This document shows positions 55,329 to 63,880 of a stretch of 64,000 nucleotides of DNA, in pieces. The notes under the pieces are model-generated. The model made no database searches and was not told where the DNA came from. It saw only the letters and a program-made list of their open reading frames with translations. Position 1 is the first letter of the stretch, and each line of letters starts with the position of its first letter. Source of the DNA: DTWD01 sp963662965 (GTDB lineage: Bacteria; Acidobacteriota; Vicinamibacteria; Vicinamibacterales; UBA8438); the NCBI GenBank assembly GCA_963662965.1, contig OY759970.1, positions 310,001-374,000 on the forward strand, written 5' to 3'. The position numbers and the translations under genes are program-made.

Positions 55329-55524
55329 ATGCCCCGGCTCTCTCTCTTCGGCCTCACGAGTCGCGAGAACGCCGATTTCCAGTTCGATCCCGAGGACGAC
55401 GAGGAGTCGGGCGACACCGGGGGTCTCGTCTCGGAGGCGAGCAACGATCTCGGCTCGCTGCGGTTCGACGCGCTGCTCGGCGGCCGCGCCACGTCGCGGA
55501 CCATCGTCTCGTGGTACCGCAACG
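55329..55524 (+). pseudogene. N-terminus of an acidic protein cut by IS6
   Basis: From ATG 55329: 'MPRLSLFGLTSRENADFQF', an acidic stretch 'DPEDDEESGD', then 'SLRFDALLGGRATSRTIVSW', ending where IS6 starts at 55525. Unrecognised. Confidence 0.5.
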
Positions 55525-56315
55525 GCATTGTCAGGTTAACTCTCCGTCCGGCACAATGCCGGGATGAACACTCGCCGGCCCCGCTACCATCGACATCGCT
55601 TTCCGCCCGAAATCATCAGCCATGCCGTCTGGCTCTACCACAGATACTGCATGAGCTTCCGGGATGTGGAGGATTTGCTGGCCGAACGAGGAATCATCGT
55701 GTCCTACGAAACCGTTCGCCAGTGGTGCGGGAAGTTCGGCCCCGACGACGCTCGGCAGTTGAAGCGACGACAGGGTCGACTCGGAGATACGTGGTTCCTG
55801 GACGAAGTCTTCGTGACGATCAACGGTCAGCGCCAGTATCTCTGGCGCGCGGTGGATCAAGACGGTGACCTGATCGACATCCTCGTACAACCCCGTCGGG
55901 ACGGGCGTGCAGCGCGGAGATTCTTTCGCCGACTGTTGAAGAGTCAGCGACAGGAACCCGTGCGGCTCGTGACCGACAAGCTGGGCAGCTACCGTGTCGC
56001 CCATCGGGACCTCATGCCGCTGGTCACCCATGACACGAGGCGATACGCGAACAATCGCGCCGAAGTCTCGCATCAACCCACGCGACAACGCGAACGTCAG
56101 ATGCGAGGCTTCACGTCATCCGACCACGCGCAGCGGTTCTTGCACGTCCACGGTGTCATTCAGAATCTCTTTCGCGTGGGTCGACACCTACTCAGGGCGG
56201 CTCATCATCGGATGTTGCGAGCACGGTCGTTCACCGTGTGGGCCCAGGTGACGGCAGCCTGATCCTGGGATCAACTCGCCTCATTCTGGCCCGGACTCGT
56301 TAAGTTGACAGTGCC
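55525..56315 (+). mobile_element. IS6-family element, subtype 1 (intact)
   Basis: 791 bp, ends GGCATTGTCAGGTTAACTC and, reversed, GGCACTGTCAACTTAACG. Flanking octamers differ (accgcaac and tcgctttg), and truncated genes of unrelated sequence lie on its two sides, so it sits at a recombination junction. Confidence 0.9.
55564..56262 (+). CDS. IS6-family transposase
   Basis: 232 aa, intact. 'YHRHRFPPEIISHAVWLYH' start; Asp in 'TWFLDEVFV', Asp in 'LVTDKLGSYRV', Glu in 'NNRAEVSHQPTR'. Diverged from the 6948 copy but same subgroup. Confidence 0.94.
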   Translation: MNTRRPRYHRHRFPPEIISHAVWLYHRYCMSFRDVEDLLAERGIIVSYETVRQWCGKFGPDDARQLKRRQGRLGDTWFLDEVFVTINGQRQYLWRAVDQDGDLIDILVQPRRDGRAARRFFRRLLKSQRQEPVRLVTDKLGSYRVAHRDLMPLVTHDTRRYANNRAEVSHQPTRQRERQMRGFTSSDHAQRFLHVHGVIQNLFRVGRHLLRAAHHRMLRARSFTVWAQVTAA

Positions 56316-56649
56316 TCGCTTTGTTCGACCGCATGACGCCGCCCCACCGCAGAATGCCGCACGCGGCATCGACGAAACCGTCCTGGTCGTCGCCGTCGCG
56401 CGCGCGACGAACGTCGGCGGCGAGGCGATCCAGCTCTCCCTGATTGGCCTCGAAGCTCCCAGTGTTTCGACCGGGGATCGGCCACCAGTAGTTCTCATAC
56501 GCCTCCCAGATGGAATTACAGCTCCAGTCGAGATGCGGCTTGAGCATCGTGAACGTATGCTGGAAGAGGCAGTCGCCCCGAACGTGTGGACGCAGCCAGT
56601 CGATGAACGCCTCTACGGACGAATCGCGCAAGTATTCGCTGCGATTCAC
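56316..56649 (-). pseudogene. N-terminal part of unknown gene cut by IS6
   Basis: From ATG 56649: 'MNRSEYLRDSSVEAFIDWL', 'HLDWSCNSIWEAYENYWWP', 'DAACGILRWGGVMRSNKAR', then IS6 sequence. The style matches a conserved bacterial hypothetical family I cannot name. About 110 residues remain. Confidence 0.6.
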
Positions 56650-56865
56650 AGATCCCAGCCCTCCCTGGCCGGCGCGCCCGCCGTCGGCACAGTCAGACTA
56701 TTCGGCGAGAAACCACAGGAATCCAAACGTCCGCCCCGGCTACTCGCCGGGCTCAGACGCCTGGAAGACGACCCGCTCGATGATGAGCAGGCGCTGGCCC
56801 GCTTTACCGAAGGCGATCTCGACCCCGCGCAGCCTGGTCCTCATCAAATCCGCAGCGGCGTAGCT

Positions 56866-56950
56866 GATCAGCATGTATCGTAAACGGTCGTTTGCGACAG
56901 GCGGGCAATGGCGCCGTCCGGCCAGCGCCGCCGTACCAGCGCGCGAGACC
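56866..56950. repeat. imperfect palindromic repeat block (copy 1)
   Basis: Contains a near-perfect inverted repeat at 56876-56899 (TATCGTAAACGG / TCGTTTGCGACA). The surrounding 80 bp are similar to 57815-57890. Function unknown; could be a regulatory palindrome or small mobile repeat. Confidence 0.65.
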
Positions 56951-57102
56951 ACGCACGGCACTGCCAGGGCGTGCTGCGCCTGCTGCTGCAACTATCCACC
57001 GGCGACAGGATCCACGGGACCGAGAGGGACAGCCGGCCATCCCGCTGCCGGCCCTGACCTCCTATGTCGGGACATCCGGCGTTTGATTCACGGCTGTCTA
57101 CC

Positions 57103-57131
57103 CAGGCGTCCACAGAAAACTAACCCCGCTC
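57103..57131. repeat. 29 bp direct repeat flanking the barrel gene
   Basis: Identical to 57736-57764 (both begin CAGGCGTCCACAGAAAAC). The two copies bracket the outer-membrane gene 57150-57686. Confidence 0.85.
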
Positions 57132-57149
57132 CCCCCTGCACCCGGCCGC

Positions 57150-57686
57150 TCAGAAAGCGTAGCCGAGCGCGACCGTCGACCGGAAAAGCGGGACCAAGCC
57201 GATCCGCGCTTCCGGAGCAACGAAGACATGCGGGGTTAGAAACAACCGGACACCCAGGCCACCGAGGACGTGGAGTCTGTACTGTGTGTCCCAGCCGGGG
57301 CTGCCGGGGACTGGGCCGAAGTCTAGGTACCAGTCGCGGTACTGCGTAACGCCGACCCCGACAACCGCGTACGGGTTGACGCGCTGACCAGGGGAGAACG
57401 CGTACTCCCACAAGGCCGTCACGAGTCTGGCTTGGGCCTTGCCCGGATGGTTGTACGGGCCGAACAGGCTCGCATACCACCCTTCCACCCCGAACCGCGA
57501 ATGCACGCCCCGGGGGACCGTCACGGTTCCGCCTCCGACCCAGGCATAGGGAGGCGAGTCGTCCAATAGGTATGCGTAGCCGACCGAAGCCCGCACGTCG
57601 ACCGTGCGGGCCTGGCCCAAGACCGGTGACGGGAGCAGCGCAAGTATCGCGACGAGGGCACTCAGGAATATTCGTGTGCTTGGCAT
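57150..57686 (-). CDS. outer-membrane beta-barrel protein
   Basis: 178 aa. Signal peptide 'MPSTRIFLSALVAILALLP' with cleavage after 'VLGQA'. Alternating hydrophobic strands follow ('VRASVGYAYLLDD', 'NPYAVVGVGVTQYRDWYLDF', 'LHVLGGLGVRLFLTP'), ending in 'STVALGYAF' with a terminal aromatic residue as required for Bam-mediated insertion. Small eight-strand barrel likely; no partner. Bracketed by 29 bp direct repeats and palindromes. Confidence 0.82.
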   Translation of the reverse strand: MPSTRIFLSALVAILALLPSPVLGQARTVDVRASVGYAYLLDDSPPYAWVGGGTVTVPRGVHSRFGVEGWYASLFGPYNHPGKAQARLVTALWEYAFSPGQRVNPYAVVGVGVTQYRDWYLDFGPVPGSPGWDTQYRLHVLGGLGVRLFLTPHVFVAPEARIGLVPLFRSTVALGYAF

Positions 57687-57735
57687 GGGGTACTTCTAGT
57701 CCGGCGGTGCAGGGTCGAGGCGGTCAGTAACTGCA

Positions 57736-57764
57736 CAGGCGTCCACAGAAAACTAACCCCGCTC
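57736..57764. repeat. 29 bp direct repeat, second copy
   Basis: Identical to 57103-57131, on the upstream side of the barrel gene. Confidence 0.85.
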
Positions 57765-57814
57765 TGCAGGTCCAGCGACTGAGAGCCGTCTACTTTCGAG
57801 ACGCGGGCGTTGCC

Positions 57815-57890
57815 GATCAGCATGTGTCGTAAACGGCCGTTTGCGACACACCGGCGAGGGCGACGTCCGGCAAGCACCGCCGTGTGTCGT
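57815..57890. repeat. palindromic repeat block (copy 2)
   Basis: Inverted repeat at 57825-57848 (TGTCGTAAACGG / CCGTTTGCGACA), arms matching at 11 of 12 positions. Related to 56866-56950. Confidence 0.7.
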
Positions 57891-57986
57891 ATCCCGTGTC
57901 TGATTCTATGTCTTGCAGACGCGTTGCGTGGCACGTCGGCGTTCGCGTTGCTCGCGCCGACGCGCTGTGTCCGCGGATCCGGCTAC

Positions 57987-58256
57987 TCATCGGTACACCT
58001 CGCGTCGGTTCCCAATCTTCACGACGAGTACGCACACCGCGCGGTCCTCGATGCTGGCAATGACGCGGTAATCGCCGACCCGGTACTTCCAGAATTCGCC
58101 CAGCGTGGAGCCTTTGAGGGCCTCTCCGATGCTGCGCGGGTTGTCCAGCGTGGCCACGCGGTCATGCAAAAAAGCGAGAATCCGCCGCCGCGGCTGCGGG
58201 TCGAGCGTGTCCAAGTCGCGTACGGCGGCCTGGTCAAGCTTGATCGTCCACGCCAT
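57987..58256 (-). CDS. RelE/ParE-family toxin
   Basis: 89 aa. 'MAWTIKLDQAAVRDLDTLD', 'PQPRRRILAFLHDRVA', 'LGEFWKYRVGDYRVIASIED' and the closing 'VLVVKIGNRREVYR' are the RelE fold with conserved Arg and Tyr. Family role: ribosome-dependent mRNA cleavage. Start lies inside the antitoxin gene (23 bp overlap), as expected for a toxin-antitoxin operon. Confidence 0.93.
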   Translation of the reverse strand: MAWTIKLDQAAVRDLDTLDPQPRRRILAFLHDRVATLDNPRSIGEALKGSTLGEFWKYRVGDYRVIASIEDRAVCVLVVKIGNRREVYR

Positions 58257-58470
58257 CGCGTGCCATCACGTCTTCGAGTGGGACGGCGCGAGATTTTCCG
58301 AGCCGGAGGTCGACCAGCCGTTGTTCGGCCAGGTACACGTCCTCAAGATCGTCTAAGTGTTCCCGGAGGGCCGCAAGGATGTAGAAGGTTCTGCTCCGCC
58401 CGGTGCGGGCGGCCAACTGGCGCAGGCGTTGGGAGACGTCATCGGGTAAGCGGAGGGAAACAGCGGTCAT
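58234..58470 (-). CDS. ribbon-helix-helix antitoxin (RelB/CopG type)
   Basis: 78 aa. ATG 58470 with AGGAG 8 nt upstream. N-terminal RHH 'MTAVSLRLPDDVSQRLRQLA' then 'TGRSRTFYILAALREHLDDL', C-terminal toxin-binding tail. Should neutralise the RelE toxin and repress the operon by binding the palindrome at 58493. Confidence 0.92.
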   Translation of the reverse strand: MTAVSLRLPDDVSQRLRQLAARTGRSRTFYILAALREHLDDLEDVYLAEQRLVDLRLGKSRAVPLEDVMARDGVDDQA

Positions 58471-58492
58471 GTCGGTTCTCCTGTGTGCTTAT

Positions 58493-58510
58493 TGTAATAC
58501 AAGTATTACA
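58493..58510. promoter_or_regulatory. palindromic operator of the toxin-antitoxin operon
   Basis: TGTAATACAAGTATTACA: perfect 8 bp arms with a 2 bp spacer, 23 bp upstream of the antitoxin start. Size and position fit an RHH-dimer binding site for autorepression. Confidence 0.8.
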
Positions 58511-58517
58511 TTCCGGA

Positions 58518-58735
58518 TGCACCGGTGGATCCCCGACCACAATGCCTGTTGGTTCGCGGCGCGAAGCGTGGCGGTGCGGCAGCAATACGGCCTCACCATC
58601 GATCCACGCGAAGCCGAGGCCATCGACAGCATCCTCGACAGATGCCTCTCAACCACGCTGTACTGTGAGAAGTGCGGCGTCGCCGCGCCCGCTACTCAGG
58701 CGACCACTCCCGCGCCCGGCGCTGCGCCTCGCTGA
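58518..58735 (+). CDS. small protein, unrecognised
   Basis: 72 aa from ATG 58518: 'MHRWIPDHNACWFAARSVAV', 'YGLTIDPREAEAIDSILDRC' and a possible CxxC ('YCEKCG'). Composition is protein-like. Divergent from the toxin-antitoxin operon, so the palindrome at 58493 could also act on it. Overlaps the end of the Sel1 pseudogene on the other strand. Confidence 0.45.
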
Positions 58736-59080
58736 GGTCCTCTCGCGTCATCCGCGCCGCCACGGCATCGCGCGCTGCTGCGCTCCGCTCTCGGTCCTCC
58801 CCAGTGGATTGGGCGGCGGCCAGGTTGAGCCACATGTGCGCCGACACGTCATCCTGCGGAACGTCTTCACCTTCCGCATACATGATCCCGAGATTGACCT
58901 GGGCTGGGGCGTACCCTTACTCAGCAGCCAGCCAATACCAGCGCAGGGCTTCAGCGTAGTCCTGTGGGACGCCGCGGCCAGTGTCGTACATGTTCCCGAG
59001 ATTGAGCTGCGCCGGGCTGGCAGCCAGCCAACCACTGATTCCCCCGTCGATTCCCCCTTTTCGAGCGGGAATCCACGGGA
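58692..59080 (-). pseudogene. Sel1-repeat protein with internal stop
   Basis: Sel1 units 'LNLGNMYDTGRGVPQDYAEA' and 'VNLGIMYAEGEDVPQDDVSA' are separated by TAA at about 58917 where 'WYWLAAEQGYAPAQ' is expected. The tail 'MTREDLSEAQRRAREWSPE' closes the protein. Sel1 proteins are scaffold or regulatory; this copy is dead unless readthrough occurs. Confidence 0.82.
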
Positions 59081-59209
59081 CCATCGAAGCCGTCCACGGA
59101 CCGTTCTGCATCACAGCTTGCTCGCCGCCGCGAGATCGCCAAGGCTGCCGCTGATGCGCGGTGGAAGCGGTGATCGCCGCCACAAAGAACCACCTTCGGT
59201 AGACTCCAG

Positions 59210-59746
59210 TCACCCGACCGAGTCAGCTTCGGCTCCCGCGCAGTCCACATGTACGTCCTCGCGGCGTGCTTGCCGGGATATCTTCCAGCCGACGATAGCA
59301 TCCGACGACGGAAGCATGATGAAGCGGAGCCGGCTGCCACCCGGCAGGTTGTAGATCATGACGCGCATGTCGCCACGCACGAGATCACTGTAGAAGCTCG
59401 ATTCCTCGTCCGGCTCACGGCACATCTGCTCGACAATTCGGCTCTTGAACATCGGGCCGCACAGGTCCCTGCCACCGTGAACTTCCTTCAAGAGAGCCAT
59501 GGCGAACTCCGCATCTGCGTCGGCCCGACTCTTGTCAACTAGGTACAACAGCGACTTGACCAACAACTTGATCAGGGAACTGACCGGCCAGCTAGGACTC
59601 GCGTCGGCGACGCGCAGAATCAGGAACAGGGCTCTGGTGACCAACTTGATCGCCCGTTGGCGAGGCCGGAGTGCAAGTCCCACTCGATTCACAACCGCGA
59701 TCAAGCGGACGAAATAGCCGATCCTCAGATACGCTCGTTCACTCAC
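59210..59746 (-). CDS. unknown protein with hydrophobic helices
   Basis: 178 aa from GTG 59746 (GGAGG 10 nt upstream). 'MSERAYLRIGYFVRLIAVVN' opens, then a repeated 'IKLVTRALFLILRVADASPS' / 'IKLLVKSLLYLVDKSRADAD' pattern. The C-terminus reads 'YSDLVRGDMRVMIYNLPGGS'. No known family. Stands alone. Confidence 0.55.
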   Translation of the reverse strand: MSERAYLRIGYFVRLIAVVNRVGLALRPRQRAIKLVTRALFLILRVADASPSWPVSSLIKLLVKSLLYLVDKSRADADAEFAMALLKEVHGGRDLCGPMFKSRIVEQMCREPDEESSFYSDLVRGDMRVMIYNLPGGSRLRFIMLPSSDAIVGWKISRQARREDVHVDCAGAEADSVG

Positions 59747-60142
59747 AGGTGCCGTTACCTCCTTCACTCTTGGTAGCGTAGCGCATCGAGCGTTCCCGTC
59801 ATGAGTGAGTAGCAGACGAGATCTGCGCCTCCCGGGCCGCCACGTTGGGCGCAACCGAGATGCTGGCCCACCTCGAACGCCAAGGGCTCCTCGCATCCGC
59901 GCCGTCCAACTCCAGGAAGCCGAGCCCGCGCACGACAAGGTCTTTGGTGACTAGACCCACGGCCGGTGTCGTGCGGGCGCGCCGCGGCTCCACAGCGAAA
60001 CCACTTGCGTAAAGGAAGGTTTACGCAACGATCCGCACCTCTACCTGTTTTTAATGGGTTAGGCGTTGCGAAACGGTATTACAGAATAAAAGCGATTGGC
60101 GATACCTTTCTGCAATGTTGATCGGGTACGCTTGGACTCTGA
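59747..60142. other. no complete gene recognised
   Basis: About 400 bp. A plus-strand frame near 59850 reads 'ATEMLAHLERQGLL' then loses coherence, possibly a transposon scrap. The AT-richer part around 60010-60120 may hold the end of the downstream operon. Confidence 0.4.
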
Positions 60143-60697
60143 CTACCGCTTTGGATCGGCGGACCACATCTTGGCGCTTCCAGTGAATACATCAACTAGC
60201 ACCATGTGTTCGGTTGGTTTCAGCTGCGGCCCGTAGGACTCACCCACGGCATCCTCGTTCGCCAGAATCAGCTTGCGTGCTGTCTTGTTCTCAGGAGTCC
60301 GCAGTTTTTTAAGCATCGCGGTTTTCTTGCCGTGGAAGAAAGAGGGAGCGACGTTGAAGGCTTCACCGACAAGTCGTTCATCTTCGTTTTCGGCCATCAG
60401 GTCGTGAGCGCTGGAATCCTCATTTCCGTACTCGACGCGGTACTCTGAGAAAGGGAAGCCAGATTTCTCCAGCAGCCACTTCACGCCGTTCAGAATCACC
60501 AGGTCGGTCATTATGCGGTTGGCCGCCTCGAACAAGGTGACGTCGGGGTATGGCCCTGTTCCAATTGGCTCTCTCTTTACCTCATGCAGCAGTTTTAGGC
60601 CGAGTTTCCCCTGAATCTTGCCTCCAACACTCGCGATCTCCTCAGAGTACTCAGCGAGAGCCGTTCCTACATTGCCGACGGTCAATCGTCGCTTCAT
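60143..60697 (-). CDS. unknown protein, second gene of a pair
   Basis: 184 aa, soluble. Conserved-looking core 'YRVEYGNEDSSAHDLMAENE' then 'DERLVGEAFNVAPSFFHGKK' with Glu/Asp and Lys spaced as in some nuclease folds, but I do not recognise the family. 51 bp after the stop of 60749-61558 on the same strand; likely one operon. GC is lower than in the IS genes. Confidence 0.6.
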   Translation of the reverse strand: MKRRLTVGNVGTALAEYSEEIASVGGKIQGKLGLKLLHEVKREPIGTGPYPDVTLFEAANRIMTDLVILNGVKWLLEKSGFPFSEYRVEYGNEDSSAHDLMAENEDERLVGEAFNVAPSFFHGKKTAMLKKLRTPENKTARKLILANEDAVGESYGPQLKPTEHMVLVDVFTGSAKMWSADPKR

Positions 60698-60748
60698 CGG
60701 CTGGCACTCCCGGATGGAGATCGTTGGCGGGGCAGGAGGAGCACACGG

Positions 60749-61558
60749 TCAAAGAACCTGGCCTCGTTCGTAGAGGTACCCGCCATCTCTGTTTCGAGGC
60801 ACGTCGGCGCCAAGGCGATCACCTTCCTTAAAAATCGATCCGCTCCACGGGTATCCGTCAGTTTCAACGAGCACCACGACATCAGGCTGATCACTTCGTT
60901 CCGCGAGAGCCGGTGCGACGGCGCTGTACACGACGAAAATGTTCGAGTGTTGAATGTCGTTCGCTTCGAGTATCAGTATGGATGTGCACTCGTCACCTGC
61001 CCACGTTGCGAGCTTCGGGCACTTGGCATCGAGGGCGCGACGTACGCGCTCAAGACGAAGTTCCTCCGGATCGCCCTCAATGTCCGTGTACAGAATAATG
61101 CGCGAATCATTCTTGAAACGCAGGTGTAGCCTCAGTTCGAACGGCAACACTTCGGAGCTTAAAGTTACCGTTTCACCGACGTTCAAGCCATCAACAGCCT
61201 CGAGCACGAGCCGCGTGACTTCTTGATGCGCGACTTCAAAATTGACACGCGCAGCAGAGGTTTCCGTTTCGCGAACAGCAAGCGCGAATCGTCCGGGTAG
61301 GCGCCCGGCTAGTCTCTCCTTCACGGGTACGAGTAAACGCTCAATCTTCGCAATGTTCGCGAGTTGCCCGTCAAAAGATTCAATCACCGTGTGTTCGACT
61401 GCGTAGCGGTGGCTCGGTGACTTCCACAATTCCTCGACTGCTTTGATGTCACGCCGCTCACGATCTGGACGTTCGGTGAGAGTGATTAGCTCGCGCGTTC
61501 GCACCGAAACAATCTCGCGAACGAACTCGCACACATCATCCTGATTGTCATGCTTCAT
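60749..61558 (-). CDS. unknown protein, first gene of a pair, nuclease-like motif
   Basis: 269 aa from ATG 61558 (GGGGAAGG upstream; the open frame continues to 61633 without a better site). The N-terminal region has 'ERPDRERRDIKAVEELWKSP' and 'RYAVEHTVIESFDGQLANI', an Asp then E-H-T pattern seen in small restriction-like nucleases. The C-terminal half has 'ILILEANDIQHSNIFVVYSA'. Function unknown. Its 5' side is bordered by an integrase-core IS at 61664, so its promoter is close to the IS. Confidence 0.6.
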   Translation of the reverse strand: MKHDNQDDVCEFVREIVSVRTRELITLTERPDRERRDIKAVEELWKSPSHRYAVEHTVIESFDGQLANIAKIERLLVPVKERLAGRLPGRFALAVRETETSAARVNFEVAHQEVTRLVLEAVDGLNVGETVTLSSEVLPFELRLHLRFKNDSRIILYTDIEGDPEELRLERVRRALDAKCPKLATWAGDECTSILILEANDIQHSNIFVVYSAVAPALAERSDQPDVVVLVETDGYPWSGSIFKEGDRLGADVPRNRDGGYLYERGQVL

Positions 61559-61663
61559 AACCTTCCCCACCTCGCAGAGATCGAGCGGTAGTGTTTCGAA
61601 CTGTGTGGCACGTCGGAGATCGCACCGCATCATTGAGGCGCGGGAGGCTGTAGAAGTTCAGCG

Positions 61664-63010
61664 TGTGGGTGGCGAATTACTACTCAGCCCGCAATCCGTT
61701 GAGATTATCAAGTTTGGTGATCCTGGGAGTGGTCGCTAGGATGTTCCGATGCGCGACCCGATCATCCTGCTGGTGCACCTGATCGCCACCCTGGCCCGGC
61801 TGATGGGCCCCGGGGGCCTGCGGTCTGTCGTGGCTGAATCGGTCTTGGTCAAGCAGCAACTGCTCATTCTGAATCGCTCGCGGCACCGGGCGCCGAATCT
61901 CTGCGCGTCGGATCGGATCCTCGCCGGCGTGTGTGCACTGTTCATGCGCCCGGCCCGGGTGATTCGCTCAGCGATCGTGCTGAGACCGTCGACGATCCTG
62001 GAGTTCCATCGGGCTCTGCGCACCCGCAAGTACCGCTGGCTGTTTTCACCCAAGCGCCGTCGCACCGGCCCCCAAGGACCGTCCAACGCAGCTGGTCGAT
62101 GCCATCGTCGACATGAAGCGGCGCAACCCCAGGTGGGGCTGTCCGCGGATCGCCCAACAGATCGCGCTCGCCTTTGCGGTCGACATCGACAAGGACGTGG
62201 TGCGCCGAGTGCTCGCTACGCACTATCGACCGGCACCCCACTCGGGTGGTCCGTCCTGGCTGACGTTCCTGGGGCATGCGAAGGATAGCCTGTGGAGCAT
62301 CGACCTGTTCCGGTGCGAGTCGGCGATCCTGCGAAGCCATTGGGTGCTGGTAGTGATGGACCAATACACGCGGCGGATCGTCGGCTTTGGCATCCATGCT
62401 GGAACCGTGGATGGCCGGGCCCTGTGCCGTATGTTCAACCATGCGATTCGAGGGCTCTCGCGTCCGAAGCGCCTCAGCTCCGACCACGACCCGCTGTATC
62501 GGTTTCACCAATGGCGCGCCAACCTGCGGGTGCTGCAGGTGACCGAGGTGAAGAGTGTGCCGTCTGTGCCGCTGTCGCATCCGTTTGTCGAACGGTTGAT
62601 CGGCACGCTGCGACGAGAATGCGTGGATCAGCTGCTGTTCTGGTCTGCGTCGGACTTGGAAGACAAACTGGTGGCCTTCCAGGACTTCTACAATGCGCAT
62701 CGGGCCCATGCGTCGTTGGACGGGCGGACGCCCGTCCCGATACGAAAGGATGTCGCACGGCTCGACCGCTACCGATGGGACGCGCATTGCCGTGGTCTCT
62801 ATCAGACGCCGATCGCGGCGTGACATCTGACCAGCGAAGACGGTGGCGAGCGGGTCGACGCGCCCGCGTTCGACGTCTATCGCGACACAGCAGGGCAGTG
62901 CGTCAGCTGCACGCCTTACTCATGCCATCGCGACAACTTCGCGGGGGACTCCCGGCTCACGGGACCCGAAGATCGAACGATGTCGGATTCCTACGAATTC
63001 GCCACCCACA
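61664..63010 (+). mobile_element. integrase-core IS, type A copy 3 (frameshifted)
   Basis: 1347 bp, one base longer than copy 2; ends TGTGGGTGGCGAATT on both sides. The right side abuts an IS1380-type end. Confidence 0.9.
61749..62823 (+). pseudogene. integrase-core transposase, type A, +1 frameshift
   Basis: Nearly identical to 26290-27363 but one extra base near 62089 (AACGCAGCTG versus AAAGCACTG) splits the frame after 'RRRTGPQGPSN'. The catalytic half remains open from 62113. The high identity elsewhere implies a very recent mutation. Confidence 0.9.
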
Positions 63011-63044
63011 GGCCATCTAGGGCAGGCAAATCGGAAATCCCGGA
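63011..63044 (-). repeat. IS1380-type terminal segment, solo
   Basis: Reverse complement of the first 34 bp of 25561-25694 (GGCCATCTAGGGCAGGCAAA onward). No transposase nearby. Confidence 0.8.
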
Positions 63045-63130
63045 TTAGATGTGGCCTGCGGCCCGCTGCGCGCCCTGGTCTTTGTTCGAACAATCGAGCG
63101 GTGTGGTATTTTTGCGCTTGGAGCCATCAC

Positions 63131-63769
63131 GTGTCTGAAGAGAAACCCGCAGCCATCGCGGTCACGCCGCGCGGACCCTATGTCGTATCGGGCGTCAGCC
63201 GTATCGTCAACGCCGCCGGCGACACCGTGCCGACCGAGCCGGAACCGGCGCTGTGTCGGTGCGGCTACTCGAAGAACAAACCGTTCTGCGACGGCACGCA
63301 CGGGCCGTATCAATTCAGCAAGGATGCGCAGACCGAGATCGTCGCCGATGCCGCCAAGACCTATAGTGGGCGGGTCGACGTGCAGTACAACGCCGGCATC
63401 TGCGCCCATCTCGGCGTCTGCACGCGCGGGCTACCGGAGGTGTTCGACACGACGCGGCGCCCCTGGATCCTGCCAGACAACGCCGAGGCCGATCGGGTCG
63501 TCGACGTGGTGAATCGCTGCCCGTCTGGGGCGCTGACCTCCACCGTGAACACAGCGGACGACCCGGCCGGCGTCGGCGACCGCCGACCACCGACGATCCG
63601 CGCGCTCAAGAACGGACCGCTCGCCGTCGAGGGCGACGTCGAGCTCGAGGGCATCGCCTGGGCGGTGGGTGCCGCACGGGAACGCTTCACGCTCTGCCGC
63701 TGCGGCGGGTCACGAACGATGCCGTTTTGCGACGGCTCCCACACCGAAATAGGATTTACCGACCCATGA
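63131..63769 (+). CDS. CDGSH / Fer4 / CDGSH iron-sulfur protein
   Basis: 212 aa from GTG 63131. Two CDGSH iron-sulfur motifs, 'CRCGYSKNKPFCDGTH' (about residue 40) and 'CRCGGSRTMPFCDGSH' near the C-terminus, flank a mono-cluster ferredoxin-like segment ('YNAGICAHLGVCTRGLPEVF', 'VVNRCPSGAL'). Each CDGSH binds a 2Fe-2S cluster through three Cys and one His. Role in redox or iron-sulfur handling. Stop overlaps the next start (ATGA). Confidence 0.92.
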   Translation: MSEEKPAAIAVTPRGPYVVSGVSRIVNAAGDTVPTEPEPALCRCGYSKNKPFCDGTHGPYQFSKDAQTEIVADAAKTYSGRVDVQYNAGICAHLGVCTRGLPEVFDTTRRPWILPDNAEADRVVDVVNRCPSGALTSTVNTADDPAGVGDRRPPTIRALKNGPLAVEGDVELEGIAWAVGAARERFTLCRCGGSRTMPFCDGSHTEIGFTDP

Positions 63770-63880
63770 CGAAGTCTGTGACCCGACGCCGCCTTCTCAC
63801 CAACTCGACCGCCGCCGTGGCCGGCGCGAGCACCGCCTCGCTGTTCCCGACTGCGATGCGAACAAGGTCCACTGTCGACC
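63766..63880 (+). pseudogene. Tat-signal protein N-terminus, truncated
   Basis: ATG 63766 overlaps the CDGSH stop. 'MTKSVTRRRLLTNSTAAVAG' is a twin-arginine signal. After about 35 codons composition changes and a convergent gene end occupies the sequence, so only the start appears to survive. Confidence 0.45.
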
